From Pseudomonadota bacterium (GTDB lineage: Bacteria > Pseudomonadota > Alphaproteobacteria > Acetobacterales > Acetobacteraceae): a stretch of 5,541 bases of DNA. Made by a program: the position numbers and the translations under genes. A model generated the notes under the pieces. The model saw only the letters and a program-made list of their open reading frames with translations, ran no database searches and had not been told where the DNA came from. The DNA is taken from the NCBI GenBank assembly GCA_021826565.1, contig JAKAZJ010000167.1, positions 1-5,541 on the forward strand, written 5' to 3'. Positions 1-5,541 of the stretch are shown one piece after another (position 1 is the first letter of the stretch; every line of letters starts with the position of its first letter).

Positions 1-1203
1 GCTGCGGTTCACCATTGTCACCTCGACGCGCTGGCCGTGCGAAACGACGAGCGGCTGGTGGTCGCGCCAGGTGCGGTCGTCGATCGACCAGACATACGGC
101 GTCATGGTGCCGGTCAGCGCGATGCGGCGAACCGCGTCCGGCCGGCGGGGCGGCAGCGGCTGGACGGCGGCCAACCGTGCCTCCAACGACAAATCCACTG
201 CCGCGGCCGCGCTGTCCGCTTCCGACGCCACCTTGGCAATTTGGGCCTGTGGCGTGGCCAGGATGATGCCGGTCCGCCGCCGGTCGCCCTCGCGTTGTGC
301 GAGCACGGCGAAGGCGCCGGCCTCCTTCAGGTCCAGCAACACGTCCGCACGCTGGCCCTGCGCCAGCGGGAAGCGGCGCACCGCCAAGGGCCGCACCGCG
401 TTGCCATCGACGGCGATCAGTGTGCCGTCGAGCGCGCCGAGGTCGATCCAGAACGCTGTCGTCGTGGCGCCGTTGATCAGCCGCAGGCGCACACGCCCAC
501 CGCGCTCGGTGCGCACCACCCGCGGGTCGGCGAGGGTGCGGTCATTGGCGAGGTAGGCGTCGTACTCAACGTCGTTGAGGTCTATGTCGCCAGCCATTGT
601 CTCGGGCGCGGCGCTGCTTTGAGGCATTGCCATACCGGGCATTTCCGCGCCGTGACCACCGTGCCCGCCGAGTTCCGCAAGAATCTCGGCCGGGTCGCGG
701 AAGGTGAAGTCGTGCAGAAGCACCGTCGCCTCCTGTGCGTCGGCCCGCACATCCTCGGCGGTGCGGACGATCAGCGGCGCTGCCATCAGCATCTGTTCCT
801 GCAACCCGTGATGGGAATGCATCCAGTGCGTGCCGGGGCGTGCGACGAAGTCGTATCCTTGGTCCGCGCCGTTCGCGATCAGAGTACCGCCCGTCTCGAC
901 CGCGCCATCCTGGAGATAGGGCGGTGTCTGGCCATGCCAGTGGACGATGGTGTCCTCGCCGGCTTGGTTGGCAAGCGTCACGGCGAACCTTTGGCCGGGG
1001 TCGAGCACCACGCCGGGCGTGCCGTCCGGGCCGGTGATGCCGAACACCGGAGCGGACTTGCCGTTTACCTCCAGGGTACGGCGGCCGGCCGTCAGGCGAA
1101 ACGGCGGCGAAGCGGCGAAGGCACGTGGACGATGGGAGAAGGCGGCAATTCCAGCGGCGCTCGCGCCGAGCAAGCCGCGTCGGGAAAGAAGAATACTGCG
1201 CAT
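1..1203 (-). CDS. Tat-exported multicopper oxidase (C-terminus outside window)
   Basis: Reading leftward from an ATG at 1203, 401 codons stay open to the window edge. The N-terminus MRSILLSRRGLLGASAAG is a twin-arginine signal (RR at residues 8-9), with a likely cleavage site near AFA-AS at about residue 30, so the enzyme folds with its metal and acts in the periplasm. The first cupredoxin domain shows HWHG at residues 88-91 and WMHSHHG at 127-133, which are the type 2/type 3 copper ligand pairs of multicopper oxidases. A Gly/His/Met-rich loop follows at about 179-193 (GGHGGHGAEMPGMAM). The second domain runs to about residue 350, and PYVWSIDDRTW (369-379) opens the third. The remaining ligand motifs (HxPxHxHG, HCHxxxH) would lie beyond base 1 and cannot be checked. 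The start fits the Tat signal; the ribosome site is weak (GGA 6 nt upstream). As third gene of the leftward csoR operon it probably oxidises Cu(I) to Cu(II). Family certain; exact substrate inferred. Confidence 0.93.
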   Translation of the reverse strand, partial: MRSILLSRRGLLGASAAGIAAFSHRPRAFAASPPFRLTAGRRTLEVNGKSAPVFGITGPDGTPGVVLDPGQRFAVTLANQAGEDTIVHWHGQTPPYLQDGAVETGGTLIANGADQGYDFVARPGTHWMHSHHGLQEQMLMAAPLIVRTAEDVRADAQEATVLLHDFTFRDPAEILAELGGHGGHGAEMPGMAMPQSSAAPETMAGDIDLNDVEYDAYLANDRTLADPRVVRTERGGRVRLRLINGATTTAFWIDLGALDGTLIAVDGNAVRPLAVRRFPLAQGQRADVLLDLKEAGAFAVLAQREGDRRRTGIILATPQAQIAKVASEADSAAAAVDLSLEARLAAVQPLPPRRPDAVRRIALTGTMTPYVWSIDDRTWRDHQPLVVSHGQRVEVTMVNRS

Positions 1204-1297
1204 AATGCGTCCGATCCGAGTGAAGCGAGAATGGCGCGGTCGCGGTGGCGATCACGCGGCTTGCCTCCCGCCGGACGCTAGAAAGCGTACCGACGGT

Positions 1298-1669
1298 TCA
1301 GATCGCGGCGCGGGGTGGCCGCAGTGCTGGATCAGGGATGGTGCCGCCGGGCTGGCGGGGCGTGGGCAGGAGGAAGGCAACAACGCTTCCCGCGACCGGC
1401 GGGGCCACCGCGGCGGCGATCTGGGGCGGCGCAACGACCATGCTGCACGCACTCGTCTGGCAGCAGGGCATGCCGTGCGGCTCGTCAGGCTGGCAGGGCG
1501 ACGGTCCCCCGTGCGTTACGCCCGCCGCGATCAACATGGCGTTGCCAGAGGCAGCGTGATGCGCGGCGGCGGCTGTTCCGGACAGGCCTGCGAGCAGCAC
1601 ACCGCCCAGCACCAGCAGTGCCACCAGTCCCCGCAACCACCTCTGCGCACAGCCTCCCAGCAACGCCAT
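1298..1669 (-). CDS. small secreted/membrane Cys-His-Met protein of copper operon
   Basis: A 123-residue protein of unknown function. Residues 1-11 are short and basic (two Arg), residues 12-35 form a hydrophobic segment ([20 protein letters not shown]) ending in an AAAA-HH stretch that looks like a signal peptide cleavage site. The mature part has a metal-binding look: HH at 37-38, C59, then [13 protein letters not shown] at 65-77 with C69, C70 and C75. A second hydrophobic run (about 84-101) precedes a Pro/Arg-rich tail (PDPALRPPR). The ATG at 1669 overlaps the csoR stop codon (TAATG), so translation is probably coupled; a longer upstream start would run back through csoR and is rejected. 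The oxidase starts 94 bp downstream. Position and residues suggest a periplasmic or membrane copper-binding accessory, in the style of small hypothetical proteins (DUF2946-like) of copper loci, but I do not recognise a named family with certainty. Confidence 0.75.
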   Translation of the reverse strand: MALLGGCAQRWLRGLVALLVLGGVLLAGLSGTAAAAHHAASGNAMLIAAGVTHGGPSPCQPDEPHGMPCCQTSACSMVVAPPQIAAAVAPPVAGSVVAFLLPTPRQPGGTIPDPALRPPRAAI

Positions 1670-1944
1670 TACCTCGTCATGCGGCCGACCGTATCGACCA
1701 GTTCCTCGACCTTCCGCCGCTGGTCCAGCACGTCGCCGGACGCGAATGCGTTGGCAACGCAATGCGCGACATGGTCGCGGAGGATTTCCTGTTCAACCTT
1801 GTGCAGGGCTGCGCGTACCGCATTGATCTGGGTCAACACTTCCACGCAGTAGCGATCCTCCTGCACCATGCGCAGCAAGCCGCCGACCTGCCCTTCGATT
1901 CGCCGCAACCGGGCCTGAACCGCCTTCCTCGTCGCATCATGCAT
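1669..1944 (-). CDS. csoR: CsoR-family copper-sensing transcriptional repressor
   Basis: A 91-residue all-alpha DUF156 (CsoR/RcnR/FrmR) regulator, matching the usual family size. The family helix signature [16 protein letters not shown] is at residues 12-27. The metal-ligand triad is C33 (in DRYCVEV), H58 and C62 (in RDHVAHCV), the Cys-His-Cys set and H-x3-C spacing of Cu(I)-sensing CsoR; the formaldehyde (FrmR) and Co/Ni (RcnR) branches lack the second Cys. Tyr32 precedes the first Cys, and E80/E81 are candidates for the second-shell Glu. Apo-CsoR is known to bind DNA as a tetramer and let go on Cu(I). The start at 1944 gives a normal N-terminus ([13 protein letters not shown]). An in-frame ATG at 1986 has a stronger ribosome site but would add 14 residues encoded by the operator. 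It is divergent from the ATPase gene and heads the operon with the small protein and oxidase, so it very likely represses both arms, including itself. Confidence 0.93.
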   Translation of the reverse strand: MHDATRKAVQARLRRIEGQVGGLLRMVQEDRYCVEVLTQINAVRAALHKVEQEILRDHVAHCVANAFASGDVLDQRRKVEELVDTVGRMTR

Positions 1945-1945
1945 G

Positions 1946-1973
1946 TTGATACCATACCCGTGAGGGGTATAGG
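1946..1973 (+). promoter_or_regulatory. predicted sigma70 promoter of the copper ATPase
   Basis: On the plus strand TTGATA (1946-1951) and TATAGG (1968-1973) are spaced by 16 bp, with the CsoR-type operator lying in the spacer and overlapping the -10 by three bases. Transcription would start near 1980 and give an untranslated leader of roughly 50 nt with a strong ribosome site. Predicted by eye from consensus only. Confidence 0.5.
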
Positions 1974-1979
1974 GTGCAA
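1951..1979 (-). promoter_or_regulatory. predicted sigma70 promoter of csoR operon
   Basis: On the minus strand TTGCAC (1979-1974) and TATGGT (1956-1951) are separated by exactly 17 bp. The operator fills most of the spacer and covers part of the -10 box. A start about 7 bp after the -10 falls at or next to base 1944, the A of the csoR ATG, so the transcript would be leaderless; this agrees with the lack of a good ribosome site before that ATG. Predicted by eye from consensus only. Confidence 0.55.
1954..1970. promoter_or_regulatory. CsoR-type operator (inverted repeat)
   Basis: ATACCCGTGAGGGGTAT is a perfect 6-bp inverted repeat (ATACCC / GGGTAT) around a 5-bp centre. It has the TA-flanked C-tract/G-tract form known for operators of the CsoR/RcnR/InrS family. 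It sits between csoR and the ATPase and inside both predicted promoters, so one bound repressor could silence both directions. Confidence 0.8.
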
Positions 1980-2016
1980 GCGCCATCGAAGCACTCCCCT
2001 TGGTGGACGTGGGTGC

Positions 2017-2025
2017 GAGGAGGGG
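2017..2025 (+). promoter_or_regulatory. ribosome binding site fixing the ATPase start
   Basis: GAGGAGGGG contains a full AGGAGG core (2018-2023) ending 5 nt before the ATG at 2029. The reading frame is open for more than 700 bases upstream, so this site is what decides the start; upstream frame content is the antisense of csoR and the small gene. Confidence 0.85.
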
Positions 2026-2028
2026 CTG

Positions 2029-4380
2029 ATGAGCGGACACAGGCATGACGACACCGTGGCGGCGGTTGCCTCCAAGAAGGTCACCGATCCGGTCTGCGGC
2101 ATGACCGTCGATCCGGCTACCTCGCCGCACCGGGCGGAGCATGACGGCCACGCATTCCATTTCTGCTCGGCCGGGTGCCGCACCAAGTTCATCGCCGATC
2201 CGCTGCGCTACCTGCCGCCGCTCCCAGCCGCCGCACCGGCAATGGGCGAGGCCGTGGCATCGGGCACGATTTATACCTGCCCGATGCACCCGCAGATCCG
2301 ACAGGTCGGCCCGGGCACCTGCCCGATCTGCGGTATGGCCCTGGAGCCGCTGCAAGCCGTCGCTGAGACCAGCACCAATCCCGAGTTGGCCGACATGCGC
2401 CGACGGTTCTGGATCGGACTCGGGCTCGCGATCCCCGTTGTCGCGTTGGAAATGGGCGGCCATGTGCCGGCGCTCGGCCTGCACGGCATGATCGCACCCC
2501 GTCTCTCGGCGTGGGTCCAGCTCGTGCTCGCGACGCCGGTGGTGCTGTGGGCCGGCTGGCCGTTCTTCGCGCGCGGCTGGGCCTCTTTGGTCACGCGCAA
2601 CCTGAACATGTTCACGCTGATCGCGCTCGGCACCGGTGCGGCGTGGCTGTACAGCGTGGTTGCCGTGCTCGTTCCGGCCGCCTTCCCCGCTGGCTTTCGC
2701 GGCATGGATGGCACCGTCGCGATGTATTTCGAGGCGGCCGCCGTCATCACGGTCCTGGTGCTGCTCGGCCAGGTGCTGGAGTTGCGTGCGCGCGCGCAGA
2801 CCGGCGGGGCGATCCGCGCGCTGCTCAATCTCGCCCCCAAGACCGCACGGCGGCTACTTGCAGATGGATCAGACGAGGAAATCCCGTTGGAGCGGATCGC
2901 CGTCGGCGACCGCCTGCGGGTTCGTCCGGGCGACGGGGTACCGGTCGATGGCGTGGTGCTGGACGGGCACAGCGCGGTCGACGAGTCCATGGTCACCGGC
3001 GAGTCCATGCCGGTGGAAAAACAGGCCGGGGAACGGCTGATCGGCGGCACGGTGAACGGCACCGGGGCGCTGGTGATGCGGGCGGAGAAAGTGGGTAGCG
3101 AGACGATGCTGGCCCGCATCGTTGCCATGGTGGCCGAGGCCCAGCGCTCGCGCGCGCCGATCCAGCGGCTGGCGGACCAAGTGGCCGGCTGGTTCGTGCC
3201 GGCCGTGGTGCTGGTGGCGGTGATTGCCTTTGCCGGCTGGTCGGTCTGGGGCCCGGCGCCGGCGCTGGCCTATGCGCTGGTGGCCGCGGTCTCGGTGGTC
3301 ATCATCGCCTGTCCCTGCGCGCTGGGACTGGCCACGCCGATGTCGATCATGGTGGGCGTCGGCAAGGGCGCCGGTGCGGGCGTGCTGATCCGCTCCGCCG
3401 AGGCGCTGGAACGGCTGGAGAAGGTCAACACGCTGGTGGTGGATAAGACCGGCACGCTCACAGAGGGCAAGCCGCATGTCGTCGCCATCGAGCCGCGGGA
3501 CGGGCTTGCCGCCGATGCTGCGCTGGCAATGGCCGCGGCGCTGGAGCGGTCGAGCGAGCATCCGCTGGCCGCGGCCATCGTGGCGGCGGCACGCGAGCGA
3601 GGGTTGCAACTGCCGGAGGTGTCCGACTTCGTCTCCATGACCGGTCAGGGTGTGACCGGCACCGTGGACGGGCAGACGCTGGCGCTGGGCAATGCGCGGC
3701 TGATGGCCGAGCGTGGCATAGCTCTCGGTGCTCTGGCCGAGCGGGCGGAGGTGCTGCGCGCCGACGGCGCGACGGCGCTGTTCCTGGCGGTGGCGGAGAA
3801 GGCCGGAGCCGTCATTGCCGTCGCCGACCCGGTCAAGCGCAGCACACCGGACGCGCTCGCCGCACTGCGCGCCGCCGGCATCCGCATCGTCATGTTGACC
3901 GGCGACAACCGTACCACGGCCGAGGCGGTGGCCCGACGGCTGGGCATTGCCGAGGTGGAGGCCGACGTGCTGCCCGAAGACAAGCTGCGCATCGTCCGCC
4001 GCCTGCGCGAGCAGGGACGCGTGGTCGCCATGGCCGGCGACGGCGTGAACGACAGCCCGGCCCTGGCCGAAGCCGATGTCGGCATCGCCATGGGAACCGG
4101 CACCGAGGCCGCGATCCAGAGTGCCGGGGTCACGTTGGTGAAAGGGGACCTTGCCGGGATCGCGCGCGCCATTACGCTCAGCCGCCGGACGATGCGCAAC
4201 ATCCGGCAGAACCTGTTCTTCGCGTTCATCTACAACGCCGTCGGTGTTCCGGTCGCGGCCGGCGTGCTGTATCCGGCATTCGGCATCCTGCTCTCGCCAG
4301 TGATCGCCGCGCTGGCCATGTCGCTCAGCTCGGTGTCGGTTATCGGCAATGCGCTGCGCCTGCGCATGGTGCAACTTTAG
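2029..4380 (+). CDS. copA: copper-exporting P1B-type ATPase with YHS and heavy-metal-binding domains
   Basis: A 783-residue inner-membrane pump that drives Cu(I) out of the cytoplasm with ATP. The N-terminus has no HMA (GMxCxxC) domain. It has a YHS domain ([11 protein letters not shown] at 19-29, with C23, C46 and C50) and then a heavy-metal-binding zinc-ribbon-like domain (YTCPMHP at 82-88, CPICGM at 98-103). The catalytic core is complete: TGE at 323-325 (actuator), CPC at 428-430 in the sixth membrane helix, DKTGT at 472-476 (D472 is phosphorylated), SEHP at 509-512, TGDN at 624-627 and GDGVND at 670-675. The last two helices carry YN (735-736) and MSLSS (764-768). CPC with YN and MxxSS is the P1B-1 Cu(I)/Ag(I) signature. 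The strong ribosome site supports ATG 2029. It is divergent from csoR and should be induced by copper. The C-terminus (LRLRMVQL) looks natural. Silver could also be a substrate. Confidence 0.97.
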   Translation: MSGHRHDDTVAAVASKKVTDPVCGMTVDPATSPHRAEHDGHAFHFCSAGCRTKFIADPLRYLPPLPAAAPAMGEAVASGTIYTCPMHPQIRQVGPGTCPICGMALEPLQAVAETSTNPELADMRRRFWIGLGLAIPVVALEMGGHVPALGLHGMIAPRLSAWVQLVLATPVVLWAGWPFFARGWASLVTRNLNMFTLIALGTGAAWLYSVVAVLVPAAFPAGFRGMDGTVAMYFEAAAVITVLVLLGQVLELRARAQTGGAIRALLNLAPKTARRLLADGSDEEIPLERIAVGDRLRVRPGDGVPVDGVVLDGHSAVDESMVTGESMPVEKQAGERLIGGTVNGTGALVMRAEKVGSETMLARIVAMVAEAQRSRAPIQRLADQVAGWFVPAVVLVAVIAFAGWSVWGPAPALAYALVAAVSVVIIACPCALGLATPMSIMVGVGKGAGAGVLIRSAEALERLEKVNTLVVDKTGTLTEGKPHVVAIEPRDGLAADAALAMAAALERSSEHPLAAAIVAAARERGLQLPEVSDFVSMTGQGVTGTVDGQTLALGNARLMAERGIALGALAERAEVLRADGATALFLAVAEKAGAVIAVADPVKRSTPDALAALRAAGIRIVMLTGDNRTTAEAVARRLGIAEVEADVLPEDKLRIVRRLREQGRVVAMAGDGVNDSPALAEADVGIAMGTGTEAAIQSAGVTLVKGDLAGIARAITLSRRTMRNIRQNLFFAFIYNAVGVPVAAGVLYPAFGILLSPVIAALAMSLSSVSVIGNALRLRMVQL

Positions 4381-4558
4381 CGTCTCTGACGGGCGGCGGC
4401 GCTTGGCTCTGCGCGCCAGCCCGCGAGCGGCGCCTCGGTGAACCATACCGTCAGGCTGCACCGCTGACGCAACGCTGCGGCGTCGTCAGGCCAGTTCGTC
4501 ACCCCGTGGCGCTCCGGGGGATTTGCTGGCGGCGGTCGGCGTTGGCCTTGAACGGCAA
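4381..4558 (-). pseudogene. relic of IS5-family transposase N-terminus, frameshifted and truncated
   Basis: Read leftward from 4558, a TTG in place of the expected ATG gives (M)PFKANADRRQQIPRS, the N-terminus of a well-known group of IS5-family DDE transposases. The frame then shifts by one base within CGGAGCGCCACGG (about 4511-4523), and the next frame continues with HGVTNWPDDAAALRQRCSL then TVWFTEAPLAGWRAEP, the conserved next block (typically VTNW..YdaaLRqRGSLTvWf...A.aaWRAeP). After this, recognisable similarity stops and the frame ends at a TAA overlapping the end of the ATPase gene (4377-4379). Only about 55 of the usual several hundred residues remain, with no catalytic residues, so it is dead. 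It abuts the ATPase stop codon directly, marking a rearrangement junction. Identification is from remembered family sequence, not a search. Confidence 0.8.
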
Positions 4559-4650
4559 ACTCGGCCTCCGGGGCTCATGGGCAGGAACCCCTTACGCGGC
4601 CGTCTCACGCTGCCAACCAGACGCATCCATGCAACACGGTGACCGAGGGA
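4559..4650. other. non-coding stretch, probably upstream end of the IS5 relic
   Basis: No gene is visible. The stretch lies just upstream of the transposase relic, where the leader and terminal repeat of the element would be expected, but I cannot identify an inverted terminal repeat or target duplication with confidence. An imperfect GGGG...CCCC pair is present at about 4570-4591. Confidence 0.3.
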
Positions 4651-4911
4651 TCAAACCGGACGGTCGGCCTCGCCCAAGCGCACGACATGATCATCTTGCC
4701 GTCTGACCGCAATCGGCGTCCACGCCGCCTGCTGATCGAGTGCCAACCCCCCATCGCGCACGAGTTCCAGGCTGGCGAGCAGCATGCTGGCGACGGCAGC
4801 GCGGCAGCGCAATTCCCGTCCGGGTTTCTCGGCGCCGGTGTTCGGCAGGAATGCCGTCAATGGACTGACTTCAGTCAGCGCTGCCCAGCAGCTGACGTGT
4901 AAATTCGCGAG
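4651..4911 (-). pseudogene. scpA: 3' relic resembling ScpA (segregation and condensation protein A)
   Basis: A minus-strand open frame of 86 codons without its own good start (a TAG closes it upstream at 4914-4912; the only early start is TTG at 4860). It reads LTEVSPLTAFLPNTG, then a few polar residues, then RCRAAVASMLLASLELVRDG and LALDQQAAWTPIAVRR. This matches the C-terminal winged-helix region of ScpA as I know it (a ...RaaVASt..a.LELaRdG.l.L.Q...f.PI.vR pattern), the kleisin partner of SMC that contacts the SMC head. The N-terminal ScpB/SMC-binding parts are absent, so about two thirds of a normal protein is missing. No scpB follows. It lies between an IS relic and a damaged merR, consistent with a captured chromosomal fragment. 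The alternative is an unrelated short open frame, but the matched run is too regular for chance. Confidence 0.6.
4865..4878. repeat. perfect 14-bp palindrome
   Basis: CTGACT-TC-AGTCAG is a perfect 6-bp inverted repeat with a 2-base centre, at the point where recognisable ScpA similarity begins and about 40 bp upstream of the TATAGT at 4913. It could be a recombination scar or protein site, or chance. Confidence 0.35.
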
Positions 4912-4920
4912 CTATAGTGA

Positions 4921-4937
4921 CCCCCGGAGGGGCTTTT
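4921..4937 (+). terminator. weak terminator-like hairpin
   Basis: CCCC (4921-4924) pairs with GGGG (4929-4932) around a CGGA tetraloop and is followed by CTTTT. The stem is only four pairs, so it is a poor intrinsic terminator; the same GGAGGGG could instead be an orphan ribosome site of the merR remnant. Confidence 0.2.
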
Positions 4938-4970
4938 CGCGTCCAAACGTGGCTCTTCGCCAGTTTCGAT

Positions 4971-5396
4971 GTGGGATCTCGCCCTGGCGACGGCCTACAG
5001 CGGGCCGAACGCGCCCCGCGGACGGGCGCAAACCTGGAAACCGTACGCTACTACGAGAAGATCGGCCTCTTGCCGGAGCCTCGGCGGACCGCCGCCGGAT
5101 ATCGGAGCTACGACACGATGCACGAGCAGCGCGTGCGTTTCGTGCTGAAAGCACGCGAGCTCGGCTTCCGGCTCGATGAGATTCGAGCTCTGTTGCGCCT
5201 TGTGGATGAGCGCGACCGGCCCTGCGCCGAGGCCCGCGCCGTCGCCGCCACTCACCTCCACGACGTGCGGACGAAAATCGCCGATCTCAAGCGCATGGAG
5301 CACGTGCTCAAGGACGTCGTCGCGCAATGCGGAGACGGCACACCGCCTGAGCGCCCGTTCATCGAGACATTATTTCAGGGAATCACTCACAAATAG
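4971..5396 (+). CDS. MerR-family metal-responsive regulator, N-terminus damaged (possible pseudogene)
   Basis: From TGANLETVRYYEKIGLLPEP onward this is a clear MerR-type protein: second half of the helix-turn-helix, the GYRSYD wing, RFVLKARELGFRLDEIRALL, then the long dimerisation helix and a C-terminal metal loop. Numbered from GTG 4971, the ligand cysteines are C85 (RPCAEAR) and C120 (VVAQC), equivalent to MerR C82 and C117; the third (MerR C126, usual CPLI) is Arg in ERPFIETL. The normal start (M..YSIGELARRTG) is missing. Instead the relevant frame reads RPGDGLQRAERAPRTG, while YS appears one frame off at about 4996-5001, suggesting a one-base deletion. No ATG lies in frame upstream of the core; GTG 4971 or GTG 4917 are the only candidates and neither has a convincing ribosome site. 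Family is sure, function doubtful; a Hg- or Cu-type target cannot be assigned. Confidence 0.75.
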   Translation: MGSRPGDGLQRAERAPRTGANLETVRYYEKIGLLPEPRRTAAGYRSYDTMHEQRVRFVLKARELGFRLDEIRALLRLVDERDRPCAEARAVAATHLHDVRTKIADLKRMEHVLKDVVAQCGDGTPPERPFIETLFQGITHK

Positions 5397-5418
5397 GCTG
5401 AGCCACGCAGATCACTAG

Positions 5419-5541
5419 GCCCCGTTCGCATTTGAAGGAATGGCGTGGTCGGGCTATTCTGGTGCGGGTTGGCAAGGTTTTGGGAGCGACGATGCGCGTT
5501 CTGACGGACGCCCAATGGGCGAAGTTCGAGGCGGCGATTGC
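5419..5541 (+). mobile_element. left end of a second IS5-like insertion sequence (partial)
   Basis: The sequence just after CTAG (5415-5418) begins GCCCCGTTCGCATTTGAAGG and leads after about 70 bp to a transposase start. This layout, with a CTAG-type target next to the element end and a short leader, is typical of the IS5 family (several groups target TA or YTAR). The right end is outside the window, so the terminal repeat and the target duplication cannot be confirmed and the exact boundary is a guess. Confidence 0.5.
5492..5541 (+). CDS. IS5-family transposase, N-terminal 16 codons
   Basis: The ATG at 5492 opens MRVLTDAQWAKFEAAI, which matches the (M)..LTDaQWa.leplI N-terminus typical of IS5-family transposases of the IS427-like type and continues beyond the window. 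A GGGAG at 5482-5486 lies 5 nt upstream and serves as the ribosome site. It differs from the relic at 4381-4558, whose N-terminus is of the PFKANADRR type, so two different elements flank the debris zone. Only the first residues are visible, so intactness is unknown. Confidence 0.75.
   Translation, partial: MRVLTDAQWAKFEAAI

Noticed and set aside
37..1281. Long plus-strand open frame (414 codons) opposite the multicopper oxidase
   Set aside because: It is the antisense shadow of a GC-rich gene, rich in Arg/His/Gln and without domain character; the minus strand shows copper ligand motifs and a Tat signal.
1272..1292. Hairpin (ACGCT-AGAA-AGCGT with a bulged outer CGG/CCG) between the small gene and the oxidase
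   Set aside because: No T-run follows on the minus strand, and the stem is short; not convincing as a terminator or attenuator.
1315..2028. 238-residue N-terminal extension of the ATPase frame
   Set aside because: This part is antisense to csoR and the small gene, crosses the operator and both predicted promoters, and a strong ribosome site sits right before ATG 2029.
1945..2484. Long N-terminal extension of the CsoR frame to 2484
   Set aside because: It is antisense to the YHS and metal-binding domains of the ATPase; CsoR proteins are about 90 residues and the start at 1944 gives that length.
2869..4461. Minus-strand open frame of 530 codons across the ATPase
   Set aside because: It is antisense to the complete catalytic core of the ATPase. 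Composition is low-complexity Arg/His/Gln/Gly, as expected from codon bias; no recognisable domain.
4506..4902. Short plus-strand open frames in the debris zone
   Set aside because: They are opposite the IS5 and ScpA-like relics, have no ribosome sites and no recognisable motif.
4921..4932. CCCC-N4-GGGG as a second CsoR operator
   Set aside because: It lacks the flanking AT/TA bases of the operator at 1954-1970 and has no promoter or copper gene attached.
1..5541. CRISPR array, tRNA, rRNA or phage attachment site
   Set aside because: No regularly spaced repeats, cloverleaf-like stretch or rRNA-like sequence could be seen on either strand.

Overview
The window looks like the edge of a copper-resistance island in a GC-rich proteobacterium. 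An alphaproteobacterium such as a member of the Acetobacteraceae or a relative would fit, judging from the G/C-rich third codon positions and the style of the CsoR, YHS-ATPase and multicopper oxidase proteins. No taxonomic marker is complete here, so the assignment is soft.

Left two thirds (1-4380): a compact divergent copper module. A CsoR-type Cu(I)-sensing repressor (1669-1944, minus) starts a leftward operon. It is followed by a small secreted or membrane-anchored Cys/His/Met-containing protein (1298-1669), whose start codon overlaps the csoR stop as TAATG, and then by a Tat-exported multicopper oxidase (1203 leftward, running off the window at base 1). In the opposite direction a copper P1B-type ATPase (2029-4380) carries a YHS domain and a Cys/His heavy-metal-binding domain at its N-terminus in place of an HMA domain. 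Between the two arms is one perfect inverted repeat, ATACCC-N5-GGGTAT (1954-1970), lying inside two overlapping divergent sigma70-like promoters. The logic is simple: copper releases CsoR, the ATPase pumps Cu(I) out of the cytoplasm, and the oxidase plus the small protein handle it in the envelope.

Right third (4381-5541): a mosaic of debris with no clearly intact gene. In order it holds a frameshifted N-terminal relic of an IS5-family transposase (minus), a 3' relic resembling the C-terminal domain of the chromosome segregation protein ScpA (minus), a MerR-family metal regulator whose DNA-binding N-terminus looks damaged and which lacks the third metal-ligand cysteine (plus), and the left end of a second IS5-like element whose transposase begins at 5492 and leaves the window. 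The pattern suggests an accretion zone at the border of a mobile copper module.

The most interesting parts are the shared operator/promoter with a probably leaderless csoR transcript, the uncharacterised small protein between csoR and the oxidase, and the decaying MerR gene.
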